Positions 22,891-32,185 of a stretch of DNA of 64,000 bases are shown in pieces. The notes beneath the pieces were generated by a model. That model saw nothing but the letters and a program-made list of their open reading frames with translations, was not told where the DNA came from and made no database searches. Each line of letters starts with the position of its first letter. Positions within the stretch are counted from its first letter, which is position 1. The stretch comes from Thiosulfativibrio zosterae (GTDB lineage: Bacteria > Pseudomonadota > Gammaproteobacteria > Thiomicrospirales > Thiomicrospiraceae), in contig NZ_AP021888.1 of NCBI RefSeq assembly GCF_011398155.1, forward strand, positions 1,223,501 through 1,287,500, given 5' to 3'. Position numbers and translations under genes: made by a program.

Positions 22891-25337
22891 TAGGGCTCCT
22901 GTTTGGCTAGCTTGGCTTCTAAGTTAAGCACGAGTTGGGTGGTTTTAATCACACTGTCGGGGTTTAGGCTGATGGAGTTAACGCCCATCTCAACCAATTT
23001 TTGAGCAATTTCTGGGTAGTCGGATGGCGCTTGACCACAGACACCTGAATGCAGTCCGTTGCGTTTAGCGCCTTCGATGGCCCATTGAATCATTTTTAAA
23101 ACCCCGGCATCTCGTTCATCATAATCATAAGCCACTAAGTCTGAATCTCGGTCAACGCCTAATACCAATTGCGTTAAATCATTGGTACCAATCGATATGC
23201 CGTCAAAGTAGGGCGCAAAATTATCAATTTCGAGCACATTATTGGGTATTTCACACATCATGTAAACTTTAAGGCCGTTTTCACCGCGGCGCAAGCCATA
23301 TTTAGACAGGGTGCCGATGGTTTGTTTTGCCTCAGCCACTCGGCGCACAAACGGAATCATTATGTGCATATTGGTCAGCCCAAATTGCTCACGCACATTT
23401 TTAATGGCTTGGCACTCTAGGGCAAAGGCAGGCTCAAACAGGGCAGAACTGTAGCGTGATGCGCCTCTAAAACCAATCATGGGGTTTTCTTCTTCAGGTT
23501 CAAAACTCTTTCCACCAATTAAGCTGGCATATTCATTGGACTTAAAATCAGAAAGTCGCAAAATCACAGGTTTGGGGTAAAACGCCGCACTGAGCGTGGC
23601 TATGCCTTCGCTGAGGTGTTGAATAAAATAGTCGCCACCCGATTTAAAGCCCAAAATACGCTGCCGAATATTGGCCTGTTCGGTTTCATCGAGCACCTGT
23701 TCTGGGTGTAACAAGGCTAAAGGGTGCACTTGTATCGCTTGGTTGATGATAAATTCCATGCGCGCCAGTCCCACGCCTTGGTTAGGTAGAAAGCTGGTGC
23801 GAAACGCCATATCGGGATTGGCGAGATTGATTTGAATTTCAGTATTGGGCGTGCCCAAATCTGTGAGGTTGGTTTCGATAATTCTAAAAGGAATATGCCC
23901 AGAATACACCTGACCAATTTCACCTTCCGAGCAAGAAACCGTTACAAAAGGATTGTCTTGTAAAGATTCTGTGGCATCGCCACAGCCGACTATCGCAGGA
24001 ATGCCCAGTTCCCGGGCAATAATGGCAGCATGGCAAGTACGGCCTCCACGATTGGTGATGAGTGCCGAAGCCAATTTCATGATGGGCTCCCAATCGGGGG
24101 TGGTGATGTCTGAAACCAAGATATTGCCAGGGACGAATTGGTGAATATAGGTCACATCGCTAATCACTTGCACCTGACCTTGTGCCACTTTTTGTCCAAC
24201 GGCTCGGCCAGTAGTGAGTACTTTAGAGCCTTCGGGGACTTCAATTTCATAGCTAATCAGTTGATTAATTTGCGTTTGTGAGGTTACGGTTTCTGGACGC
24301 GCTTGCACAATATAGAGATGACCGTCTAGCCCATCTTTTGCCCATTCCATATCCATTGGCTTGCGATGTCCAGCCAGTTCGGAATAATAGTCTTCAATGC
24401 GAATAGCATAGTCTGCTAATACCAATACATCGGCATCGCTGATACAAAATTGTTGTTGTTCTTTGCTGCTGGTAGGAATGTTGCGCACGGGGCTTTTGGT
24501 GGTGTCAGCCGCATAAACCATTTTGATTTTTTTGGCGCCTAAGTGGCGTTTTAAAATGCCGCGATAGCCCAATTTAAAGGTGGGTTTGTGTACATAAAAC
24601 TCGTCTGGGTCAACAGCACCCTGCACCACATTTTCGCCCAATCCATAAGCGCCGGTGATAAAGACGGCCTCTTGAAAACCTGTTTCGGTATCAATTGAAA
24701 ACATGACGCCCGATGCCGCTAAATCAGAGCGCACCATTTTTTGTACGGCAATCGACAGCCCAATACTAAAGTGGTCGAACCCTTGATCAATCCGGTAGTG
24801 AATGGCGCGGTCGGTAAACAAACTGGCAAAACAGCGTTTGCAAGCATTAAGCAATGCCGCTTCGCCTGTAACATTTAAATAGGTGTCTTGCTGTCCTGCA
24901 AAACTGGCCGTGGGCAAATCTTCCGCAGTGGCCGAACTGCGGATTGCCAAACTTAGCTCACCATTAAATTCGTCACAGAGTTGTTGATGAGCCTGCAAAA
25001 TTTCTTGGGTGAGCTTTTCGGGAAAGGGCGCATTAAAAATCAGCGTTCTGGCTTGGTTACCACGCAGGGCGAGGTCTTGCGGATTGTCTTCTTCTAGTGG
25101 GTCTAAAATAGCGTGTAAGTCTTGCCACAGATTATTTTCAGTGAGCAAGGCACGATAGGCTTCGGCGGTAATAGCAAAGCCATTTGGCACTCGCACGCCT
25201 TGCGGCGTAAGGGCTTGATACATTTCACCCAAAGAGGCATTTTTGCCGCCCACTAAAGGTACATCGTTAATCCCGATTTGATTAAAGAATCGCACATATT
25301 GAAAGCTGGGTTGGGTTTTTGTTGACTGTTCGTTCAT
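22890..25337 (-). CDS. ppsA: Phosphoenolpyruvate synthase
   Basis: 815 residues: N-terminal ATP-binding domain (GGKNASLGEM, AIRSSATAEDLPTASFAGQQ), central phosphohistidine domain with GGRTCHAAIIARE (catalytic His), C-terminal PEP/pyruvate domain ending in ISIGTNDLTQL and SGVCGQAPSDYPE. It converts pyruvate and ATP to PEP, AMP and phosphate for gluconeogenesis and anabolism from C3 units, useful in an autotroph. It starts one base after the H+-ATPase stop, an unusual pairing, and overlaps the small membrane protein gene. Confidence 0.95.
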   Translation of the reverse strand: MNEQSTKTQPSFQYVRFFNQIGINDVPLVGGKNASLGEMYQALTPQGVRVPNGFAITAEAYRALLTENNLWQDLHAILDPLEEDNPQDLALRGNQARTLIFNAPFPEKLTQEILQAHQQLCDEFNGELSLAIRSSATAEDLPTASFAGQQDTYLNVTGEAALLNACKRCFASLFTDRAIHYRIDQGFDHFSIGLSIAVQKMVRSDLAASGVMFSIDTETGFQEAVFITGAYGLGENVVQGAVDPDEFYVHKPTFKLGYRGILKRHLGAKKIKMVYAADTTKSPVRNIPTSSKEQQQFCISDADVLVLADYAIRIEDYYSELAGHRKPMDMEWAKDGLDGHLYIVQARPETVTSQTQINQLISYEIEVPEGSKVLTTGRAVGQKVAQGQVQVISDVTYIHQFVPGNILVSDITTPDWEPIMKLASALITNRGGRTCHAAIIARELGIPAIVGCGDATESLQDNPFVTVSCSEGEIGQVYSGHIPFRIIETNLTDLGTPNTEIQINLANPDMAFRTSFLPNQGVGLARMEFIINQAIQVHPLALLHPEQVLDETEQANIRQRILGFKSGGDYFIQHLSEGIATLSAAFYPKPVILRLSDFKSNEYASLIGGKSFEPEEENPMIGFRGASRYSSALFEPAFALECQAIKNVREQFGLTNMHIMIPFVRRVAEAKQTIGTLSKYGLRRGENGLKVYMMCEIPNNVLEIDNFAPYFDGISIGTNDLTQLVLGVDRDSDLVAYDYDERDAGVLKMIQWAIEGAKRNGLHSGVCGQAPSDYPEIAQKLVEMGVNSISLNPDSVIKTTQLVLNLEAKLAKQEP

Positions 25338-25338
25338 A

Positions 25339-27972
25339 TTAAACTCCTACGGATGGTTGTGCGAAGCTGGCTTTGGGAAAGTGGCGATCTAAAAATTTAA
25401 GCACCGCAATTTTGACTGCATCGTTGATAAACATCCAAATCAAGGCATAGAGCCAAATGAATCCAGCCATTTCCCAGCTGATCGGCGCAATAAAAATTCC
25501 ATACACGGCAAACAGCGTGCCGAGGATTTCAGTGCCCAAAATGGCGCTGAACAGCCATGGTGATGGGAAGGGTTTTTCCCAAAACCAGCCTTCAGAGCGC
25601 AAAATCCACAGCGTAAAATGACCTGCCACCACCAGTTTTAGGAAAATCATCGATTGAATAATGTCCTCGGCAAAATTGAGATGTTGCAAAGTAAAAAACA
25701 ATAAAAATGAAGAAATTACACCCGTAATGCCTAAAGTGGTAGATAGGGTCAGCATACGACTCATGCGCCATCTAACCGGGGTATTGCTGACTTTTACTTG
25801 GTCATAAGCAATCGCGAGAATCGGCAAGTCATTTAACAATGCCAGCATAATGACCATGATGGCGGTGATCGGATAGAAATTAAAAATCACGATCGACAGT
25901 GTCATAAACAAAATCAGTCGAATGGTTTCTGCAATCCGAAAAGTGGCATAGGTGCGCATACGCTCAAAGGTTTCGCGTGCTTGAGTAATGGCATCGTTAA
26001 TAATCGATAATCCGGGTTGGGTAAGAATAATGTCGGCAGAAGCGCGGGCTGCATCCGTTGCCCCAGACACCGCAATACCGCAATCGGCCTTTTTAAGCGC
26101 AGGGGCATCATTCACCCCATCCCCCGTCATGCCCACAAAATGGCCGCCGCGTTGCAGTGTATCGACAATTTTGAATTTGTCTTCGGGAATGACTTCGGCA
26201 AAAATTTCGGTTCTTTCAATCAAAGCCACCAAGGCGGATTGATGTTCTGACAAAAACTCGCGGTCTAAGCGAGTGGTGTCATAGAGTTGATTGAGTTGTT
26301 GAATGACTTTACCGGCAAAATGTTTGGCTTGGGTTTCGGTCGCCTCAGTATCCAGGGTTTGATAGATGGCTTGGGTTAAAAACTCGGCCAGTTCTAACAA
26401 GACCTGACTGCCGCCACCGCTGAGTTTTGAGGCTTTGAGACTGGCGCCTTCTAATCCGAGTAAGCGCCCAATTTCTTGGGCAATGGCTAGGTTGTCACCA
26501 GTAACCATTTTGACTTGAACCCCGCGAGATTCAATTAAGTCTATGGTTTCTTTAGAGTCTTCTCTGGGTGGATCATACAGTGGAATTAAACCAATCAGTT
26601 CAAGAGTCGCGTCGGGTTCATCACTTTGACAAGCAACGGCTAGGGTTCGATACCCTTGGCTGGCAAGACTGTCTATGTGCAGTTGCATGAGGTTGCGAAC
26701 TTCATTGGTGAGCGTACAGCGATTTAAAATCACTTGCGGCGCGCCTTTATAAGCCACAAAACTGCGCACTTCAAAAGTGTAACTGGCTTTGGTGAATTTG
26801 TCATTGGGGTTAAAAGGGGTGAATTTTTGTTGCCGATAAGCCAGGTGGTTCAATTCGGGTAATTGGCTTTGGGCATATTGAAATAGGGGCTGTTCAATCG
26901 GGTCGTGGTTTTCCAGTTTAGAAGCCATGAGTGCATTGGCAAACAGGTCTAGCTCGGTTTTGCCCTCAGCTAAGACAGGGCTAGAAACTTGCATTTTGTT
27001 TTGGGTTAATGTTCCCGTTTTATCGGAGCAGAAGATATCAATACCGGCCAGTTCTTCAATGGCCGTTAGCTTAGAGACTATGGCTTGGCGTTTGGCAAGA
27101 TTCATGGCTCCCACCGCCATGGTGACGGATAGCACTGCGGGTAATGCCACGGGAATAGAGGCAACGGTGAGCACCAATACAAAGCGCAAAATATCGCCAA
27201 TGGGATCGCCCCGACTCAGTGACACTAAAATAATAATCATCGCTAAAAAGACAGTGAGGGCGATTAAAAAATGCCCAATTTGCAATACCATTTTCTGAAA
27301 ATGGCTGGTTTCAGATTGTTGGGTTTTGGTGATCAGAGCCACCACAGAATGAAAGCGGGTTTGAGCGGCGGTATGTATAATGACGGCCATCATTTGACCT
27401 TGTTTGACCACCGTATTGGCATAAGCGACTTCTTGAGATTGTTTATTGACAGGCAAAGATTCACCGGTGAGGGCGGATTCGTCAATCATTAAATAGTCGC
27501 CAGACACTAATTGCACATCGGCAGGAATCATATCGCCGATACGCAGTTGAATCAGGTCGCCGGGTACCAACTCGCGGCTGGGAATCTCGATAAATTTGCC
27601 ATCACGAAGAGCGGTGGTTTGTGTGGCTAAACTGCTTTTTAGCACCTTTAAGGCATTCAGTGCACGGTGTTCTTGTAAGAAGTCTAATAGGCCGTTGACC
27701 AGCAACAGCACCATAATAATGGCAAAATCTTCCCACTTATTTGCGATGGCGGACAGCAGGGCAGCGACTTCAATCATCCATGGTATAGGGCCCCAAAAGC
27801 GTTGCAACAGGCGTTTTAAAAAAGAGACTTCATGGGTTTGAATTTCGTTGAAACCGAATTGTGACAAGCGTTGTTGCGCTTCGGTTTGGGAGAGTCCGGT
27901 GGACTCGGAAGTATTGAGTTCTTGCAGGGTGCTTTCAATAGGCTGCGATGCATATTGATCGGTGGTTTTCAT
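25339..27972 (-). CDS. Plasma-membrane-type proton P-type ATPase (P3A)
   Basis: 877 residues. Actuator TGES (169-172), phosphorylation site CSDKTGTLTQ (D317), nucleotide domain, hinge MTGDGVNDAPALKKAD, and ten or so transmembrane helices. M4 reads IPVALPAVLSV. M6 contains LLNDLPILAIAYD, with the Asp equivalent to the proton-binding Asp of plant and yeast H+-ATPases. It is expected to expel protons using ATP, contributing to pH homeostasis or membrane potential. A segment between the nucleotide domain and the hinge (about residues 515-595) is longer than in compact members. Leads an operon with ppsA and the 78-residue protein. Confidence 0.92.
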   Translation of the reverse strand: MKTTDQYASQPIESTLQELNTSESTGLSQTEAQQRLSQFGFNEIQTHEVSFLKRLLQRFWGPIPWMIEVAALLSAIANKWEDFAIIMVLLLVNGLLDFLQEHRALNALKVLKSSLATQTTALRDGKFIEIPSRELVPGDLIQLRIGDMIPADVQLVSGDYLMIDESALTGESLPVNKQSQEVAYANTVVKQGQMMAVIIHTAAQTRFHSVVALITKTQQSETSHFQKMVLQIGHFLIALTVFLAMIIILVSLSRGDPIGDILRFVLVLTVASIPVALPAVLSVTMAVGAMNLAKRQAIVSKLTAIEELAGIDIFCSDKTGTLTQNKMQVSSPVLAEGKTELDLFANALMASKLENHDPIEQPLFQYAQSQLPELNHLAYRQQKFTPFNPNDKFTKASYTFEVRSFVAYKGAPQVILNRCTLTNEVRNLMQLHIDSLASQGYRTLAVACQSDEPDATLELIGLIPLYDPPREDSKETIDLIESRGVQVKMVTGDNLAIAQEIGRLLGLEGASLKASKLSGGGSQVLLELAEFLTQAIYQTLDTEATETQAKHFAGKVIQQLNQLYDTTRLDREFLSEHQSALVALIERTEIFAEVIPEDKFKIVDTLQRGGHFVGMTGDGVNDAPALKKADCGIAVSGATDAARASADIILTQPGLSIINDAITQARETFERMRTYATFRIAETIRLILFMTLSIVIFNFYPITAIMVIMLALLNDLPILAIAYDQVKVSNTPVRWRMSRMLTLSTTLGITGVISSFLLFFTLQHLNFAEDIIQSMIFLKLVVAGHFTLWILRSEGWFWEKPFPSPWLFSAILGTEILGTLFAVYGIFIAPISWEMAGFIWLYALIWMFINDAVKIAVLKFLDRHFPKASFAQPSVGV

Positions 27973-28053
27973 GCTTTCCCCCTTGGTTGGGATAAAACTA
28001 GAATCATATTGATATAGCTAGTTTAAAGCATGAAAGTCAGTTTTTGCGAGAGA

Positions 28054-28761
28054 TTACAAACCTTTCACGAAATTAAGCATGGCTTGTGCATGGTCGCTAG
28101 GGTCAACACCATATTCGGCATAGACCACGGTGCCCATTGCATTGATGACAAAAGTGGAACGCACGATGCCCATTTTCTTAACGCCATTTTTCTCTTTTTC
28201 ACGCCACACATCATAGGCTTCACATAAGGTGCCTTCGGTGTCGGCTAGTAAATCTATGCCCAAATCAAACTTTTCAATAAAGTCTAAATGGCTCGAACAG
28301 CTGTCTTTGCTTACACCCACCACGGCAGTATTGGCTTCATTAAACTCAGCCGCCAAAGCGGTAAAGTCATTGGCTTCAATCGTACAACCGGGGGTGTCGT
28401 CTTTGGGGTAAAAATACAGCACTAGGTTTTTGCCCGCAAAATCATTAAGCGTAACCATTTTTTGGTGTTGATTGGGTTGTGAAAAATTTGGGGCGGCTTG
28501 CCCAACTTGAATACCAGTGGCGTTCATATCCATGGGGTTTTCCTTTATTGTTTGAGTTTTTTTAAGCAGATTTTCGGTAAAACGGTAAGAAAAAAATAAC
28601 GCTGGCAAAATAATCGCAAAGCTAAAAAGCACGGTCAGCAAAATCTCAGTGAGTGGGGCACCCTGAAAATGCAATACGCCACCAATCACAAAAGACATAA
28701 TAATGGCATTACGCAAAGCGCGTTTAAAGGGGGAAAGTGTGGGGGTGAAACGAGCAGTCAT
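28054..28761 (-). CDS. bcp: Bcp/PrxQ-type peroxiredoxin with an N-terminal membrane extension
   Basis: 235-residue open frame. Residues 80-235 are a PrxQ/Bcp peroxiredoxin: FYPKDDTPGCTIEANDF has the peroxidatic Cys C126, but the usual resolving Cys five residues later is Asn131; other cysteines (SKDSCSSHL, EGTLCEAY) might substitute. Residues 1-76 add two transmembrane helices (about 18-35 and 40-60). A good ribosome site precedes an internal ATG at 28533, so a 160-residue soluble form may be made as well as, or instead of, the long one. Starts one base after the rhodanese stop, in the DUF1841-rhodanese-peroxiredoxin operon. Confidence 0.82.
   Translation of the reverse strand: MTARFTPTLSPFKRALRNAIIMSFVIGGVLHFQGAPLTEILLTVLFSFAIILPALFFSYRFTENLLKKTQTIKENPMDMNATGIQVGQAAPNFSQPNQHQKMVTLNDFAGKNLVLYFYPKDDTPGCTIEANDFTALAAEFNEANTAVVGVSKDSCSSHLDFIEKFDLGIDLLADTEGTLCEAYDVWREKEKNGVKKMGIVRSTFVINAMGTVVYAEYGVDPSDHAQAMLNFVKGL
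28531..28546 (-). promoter_or_regulatory. Internal ribosome binding site and ATG inside the peroxiredoxin frame
   Basis: On the minus strand AAAGGA (28546-28541), a seven-base spacer, then ATG (28533-28531). This would start a protein at the normal Bcp N-terminus. Confidence 0.6.
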
Positions 28762-28762
28762 T

Positions 28763-29671
28763 TTAGGGCTCCATGCCAGTTTTTAAAGGGTTATTCGGTG
28801 AAATCATCCATTCTTGAATGGAACCATCATACAGGCTGACCTGCTCAAAACCGAGGTGTTTTAACATCGGAAAAAGACGAGCGGCACGATGTGCTGTATT
28901 GCAATACAGAATGATGGGGTGTTTTTTATCAGTCACTTGGGTTAGAGCGAGCATTTCCATCAGTTGCGCATCAGTGCGTTGTTGAAAACCATTTTTGCTG
29001 TCCAAGCTGGCATCCCACGGAAATAAAACAGCGCCAGGAATATGGCCTGTGCGCGGCTCTTTTGGGTCGCCAGTGTATTCTTCTAGCGTGCGCGTATCCA
29101 TGAGCAAAGCCTGATGATTTTGTAAAACTTGGCTAACCTGTTGCTGAGTTGCCGTCAGACTGGCAGTATCATCTTGGGCAGGGGTTGGGTAATTTGCTGC
29201 CTGAATTTTAGGTAAATCTTGGGTCACTGCATAGCCTTGTAAAACCCAACTCACCAGGCCGCCGTTTAATAAATACACCTTTTGATGACGCAGTTTTTTA
29301 AGCTCCCAATACAAGCGACTGGCATCCAAATTCCCCATGCCGTCATACAGCACCAGCGTATCTTGCGGGGTAATACCCAGTTGCGATAAAACGCGCGCCA
29401 TATAATCAGAGCCACCACTGAGCTCAATGCCTTCTTTGGGTTTAATCAACCACTTGTAATTCACCCAAAGGGCGTTAGGGAGGTGAAACTTTTGGTATTC
29501 CAATTGACTGCTTAGATCAATCAGCTTGATATTTTTTAGGTTTTGTTGCGTCCAAGCGGCGCTGACAAATACCGTTTTCTCTGAAGGATTTTCGCTCGCC
29601 CAACCATTTGAAAAGCCACTGAAAGTGGTTATTAATAACATTAATAAAATGGCTTTAGTTTTTGAAATCAT
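28763..29671 (-). CDS. Periplasmic rhodanese-type sulfurtransferase
   Basis: 302 residues: signal peptide (cleavage near GWASE), then two tandem rhodanese domains. The first ends near residue 165 and is inactive. The second contains the active Cys in LYCNTAHRAARLF, followed by LGFEQVSLYDGSIQEW. It probably transfers sulfane sulfur (thiosulfate to cyanide or thiols) in the periplasm, consistent with a sulfur-oxidising life style. It overlaps the DUF1841 gene by four bases and precedes the peroxiredoxin. Confidence 0.88.
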   Translation of the reverse strand: MISKTKAILLMLLITTFSGFSNGWASENPSEKTVFVSAAWTQQNLKNIKLIDLSSQLEYQKFHLPNALWVNYKWLIKPKEGIELSGGSDYMARVLSQLGITPQDTLVLYDGMGNLDASRLYWELKKLRHQKVYLLNGGLVSWVLQGYAVTQDLPKIQAANYPTPAQDDTASLTATQQQVSQVLQNHQALLMDTRTLEEYTGDPKEPRTGHIPGAVLFPWDASLDSKNGFQQRTDAQLMEMLALTQVTDKKHPIILYCNTAHRAARLFPMLKHLGFEQVSLYDGSIQEWMISPNNPLKTGMEP

Positions 29672-30099
29672 TGACGAATCAGTCCTTTTAGGCAGGTTAA
29701 GTAAGTCGCCTCATCTGGCAAGGTATTATCTCGCTGTGACAACCATAGAGATTCCGCCAAACACTCCATCATGGCGTGTTCAGTGTCATGCACATCACCC
29801 AATTGATGGCCCAACTTTTGGTAAATCGCTTGAATCCCTTCGGGTCGATCCAAAGCCACTTGTTCTTGTAAACCCAAGTGTAGCCCCATGTGTAAGAATG
29901 GATTGGTTTGTCCCATTTCGGGATGATATTCATTGCCAAGGTGATGCGCGTTGCTCAACATTTGATGGTATTCGGGATGCATTTCAATCACTCGAGCAAT
30001 GCGAGTTTCCATGGCATCTAAGGTTTGATGACTGCGAGCTTTTTGCCAAACATCGACATAGAATTGGCGCAGCTTGTCTCTTTCTTGGGTGTAAAACAT
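29668..30099 (-). CDS. DUF1841 family protein
   Basis: 143 residues, soluble, helical. Begins MFYTQERDKLRQFYVDVWQK and contains HPEYH, NPFLHMGLHL and DTEHAMMECLAESLW, the conserved His/Glu-rich features of DUF1841. Biochemical role unknown. First gene of a three-gene operon with the rhodanese and peroxiredoxin. Confidence 0.85.
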   Translation of the reverse strand: MFYTQERDKLRQFYVDVWQKARSHQTLDAMETRIARVIEMHPEYHQMLSNAHHLGNEYHPEMGQTNPFLHMGLHLGLQEQVALDRPEGIQAIYQKLGHQLGDVHDTEHAMMECLAESLWLSQRDNTLPDEATYLTCLKGLIRQ

Positions 30100-30181
30100 A
30101 ATGAGGATTTGCGTCTAAAGTTAAAGAATAATAGTTTACTAGATTTAAAGGTTATTTGAGCAGTTTCAGATTGAAATTTGA

Positions 30182-30191
30182 CCAGGCCTGG
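30182..30191. repeat. Dispersed palindrome CCAGGCCTGG, copy 4
   Basis: GACCAGGCCTGGTC dyad (30180-30193) followed by ATTTTTG, in the divergent gap between the DUF1841 gene and chrA. Confidence 0.88.
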
Positions 30192-30232
30192 TCATTTTTG
30201 ATGGGTTTGATTAAGTTTAAAGAATCTTTCAT

Positions 30233-31477
30233 GTGGGTTTGTTAATCTATCTTTTTGAATGGAGTTCGCCAATTTTGAAATCAGTGCTTGAAGTGTTTTG
30301 GCAGTTTTTGGGTTTAGGTTGGATTAGCTTTGGTGGACCGACGGCGCACATTGCGATTTTTCAGCGCCATTTTGTCGAGCAACGCCAATGGTTGGACATG
30401 GATACCTTTGGTAGACAGTTAGCGCTGGCGCAAATATTACCAGGCCCAACCTCAAGCCAGTTAGGGTTTTTAATTGGACTGCAGCGGGGTGGTGTTTGGG
30501 GCGCTTGGGCAGCTTTTTTAGGCTTTACACTGCCATCTTTTCTCATTATGTTCAGTTTGGCTTTGACTTTGGATGTGCTAAATCCCAATGTTTGGCAGGC
30601 GGTGTTGCAAGGCTTGCAATGGTTAATTGTGGTGATTGTATTGGATGCTTTATGGAGCATGAGTAAAAGTTTTTGCCAAACCCATCTAACCAAAATTTTA
30701 GCGTTACTTTCTGCACTGGCCATGATTTTTGTGCCTTCCATAGCATTACAGCTGACCATCTTAGTCTTAGCGGCGGTTTTGACTGGGTTGTGGCACAACC
30801 CTAAAGTTGTTGGATTGACAGAAGTTGAAAAGCCAACATCCAAAAGCCCCATACGACTCAATCTCGCCGCTTGGAGTTTTTTGGCGCTATGGTTGGGTTT
30901 ACCCCTGTTGGCTCTGGTGTCATGGCCAAATCAAACAGCAAGCTCATTACTTGAGTTATTGAATGTTTTTTATCAAGCCGGTAGTTGGGTTTTTGGCGGC
31001 GGTCATGTGGTGTTGCCTTTGTTAGAGACCCTGTTGCAAAGTCAATTTACGGCCAATCAAGTGAGTTCTCAAACCCTATTATTAGGTTATGCTGCGGCAC
31101 AAGCGGTGCCGGGCCCTATGTTTAGTATCGCTGCTTTTTTAGGCGCACTCTTTTGGAACTCAGCCCCTTGGATGGGCGCTTTGCTCGCCACGCTGATGAT
31201 TTTCTTACCCGGCTTTTTATTGGCCTTAGCAATTCATCCACATTGGCAAACTTGGACAAACCAATCGGGCATTAAAGCCGCGCTCATGGGCGTGAACGCT
31301 GCCGTGGTTGGTTTGTTGTTGTCTGCCTGGATTCATCCAATTTTAAGCAATGTACATTGGGATAGCTATGCCCTAGTTGGAATTGCGATGGCGGCAATAG
31401 CCGTTAGGTCAAAAAAAGTGCCTATGTGGATATTGGTCATCAGTTTTGGCGCAGCTGGTTTTGTTTTATATGCTTAA
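30233..31477 (+). CDS. chrA: Chromate transporter, ChrA family
   Basis: 414-residue membrane protein with two homologous halves (long-chain CHR family). The first half has WISFGGPTAHIAIFQRHFVE and ALAQILPGPTSSQLG; the second has FGGGHVVLPLLETLL and AAAQAVPGPMFSIAAFLG. It exports chromate or takes up sulfate-like anions; in a sulfur oxidiser sulfate export is an open possibility. The start is uncertain: GTG at 30233 is the first in-frame start, with a poor ribosome site, and a later start is possible. Confidence 0.9.
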   Translation: MGLLIYLFEWSSPILKSVLEVFWQFLGLGWISFGGPTAHIAIFQRHFVEQRQWLDMDTFGRQLALAQILPGPTSSQLGFLIGLQRGGVWGAWAAFLGFTLPSFLIMFSLALTLDVLNPNVWQAVLQGLQWLIVVIVLDALWSMSKSFCQTHLTKILALLSALAMIFVPSIALQLTILVLAAVLTGLWHNPKVVGLTEVEKPTSKSPIRLNLAAWSFLALWLGLPLLALVSWPNQTASSLLELLNVFYQAGSWVFGGGHVVLPLLETLLQSQFTANQVSSQTLLLGYAAAQAVPGPMFSIAAFLGALFWNSAPWMGALLATLMIFLPGFLLALAIHPHWQTWTNQSGIKAALMGVNAAVVGLLLSAWIHPILSNVHWDSYALVGIAMAAIAVRSKKVPMWILVISFGAAGFVLYA

Positions 31478-31504
31478 AAATCGATAAAACAGTTCTAAAA
31501 ACAA

Positions 31505-31514
31505 CCAGGCCTAG
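31505..31514. repeat. Dispersed palindrome, one-mismatch copy
   Basis: CCAGGCCTAG with the full flanks CTAAAAACAA (left) and TTGTTTTTAGG (right), making a dyad of about 30 bases. Lies between the convergent chrA and nth genes. Confidence 0.8.
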
Positions 31515-31540
31515 TTGTTTTTAGGACTGTATTTTCGCCT

Positions 31541-32182
31541 TTAAACGGTTTTTTCTTTGAACTCGCATAGGTCATAAATGCAACAAGCGCCGCATCTGGG
31601 TTTGCGGGCGGTGCAGGTGTAGCGTCCGTGTAGGATGAGAAGATGGTGTGCGGGAATGATGTATTGTTTTGGGATGTTTTTAAGCAGGGCTTTTTCTACT
31701 TCTAACACATTTTTGCCTGGTGCCAATTTAGTGCGGTTGGAAACTCTAAAAATATGGGTGTCTACTGCCATGGTGGGATGCCCAAAGGCGGTATTCAGAA
31801 CCACATTGGTGGTTTTTCTACCAACGCCTGGCAAGGCTTCGAGAGCAGCGCGGTCTTCTGGGATTTGTGAGCCGTGCAGCTCAATCAGCATTTTGCAGGT
31901 TTTGATAATATTGGCACCCTTGGTGTTAAACAGCCCAATGGTTTTGATATATTCTTTGAGTCCGTCCTCGCCGAGCGCATAGATAGCTTCAGGGGTGTTG
32001 GCGACGGGGAACAACTTAGCGGTGGCAATATTGACGCCCTTATCAGTGGCTTGTGCAGACAGGATAACTGCAATCAGGAGTTCAAACGGATTGCTGTAAT
32101 TGAGTTCGGTTTCTGGGTTGGGAATCGCCTCAGATAGGCGTTGAAAAATCTCAAGGCGTTTTTGTTTATTCATGGGGTTCAA
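31541..32182 (-). CDS. nth: Endonuclease III
   Basis: 213 residues. Helix-hairpin-helix LPGVGRKTTNVVLN with the catalytic Lys, catalytic Asp in MAVDTHIFRVSNR, and a C-terminal 4Fe-4S cluster motif CTARKPRCGACCIYDLC (C-x6-C-x2-C-x5-C). Base-excision repair glycosylase/AP lyase for oxidised pyrimidines. Last gene of the rnf operon, three bases after rnfE, as in E. coli rsxABCDGE-nth. Confidence 0.97.
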   Translation of the reverse strand: MNPMNKQKRLEIFQRLSEAIPNPETELNYSNPFELLIAVILSAQATDKGVNIATAKLFPVANTPEAIYALGEDGLKEYIKTIGLFNTKGANIIKTCKMLIELHGSQIPEDRAALEALPGVGRKTTNVVLNTAFGHPTMAVDTHIFRVSNRTKLAPGKNVLEVEKALLKNIPKQYIIPAHHLLILHGRYTCTARKPRCGACCIYDLCEFKEKTV

Positions 32183-32185
32183 GCA

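Noticed and set aside
31505-31514. The palindrome as a chrA/nth bidirectional terminator
   Set aside because: The dyad has no loop bases and the same sequence occurs inside genes, so termination is not its general role, though it could still contribute here.
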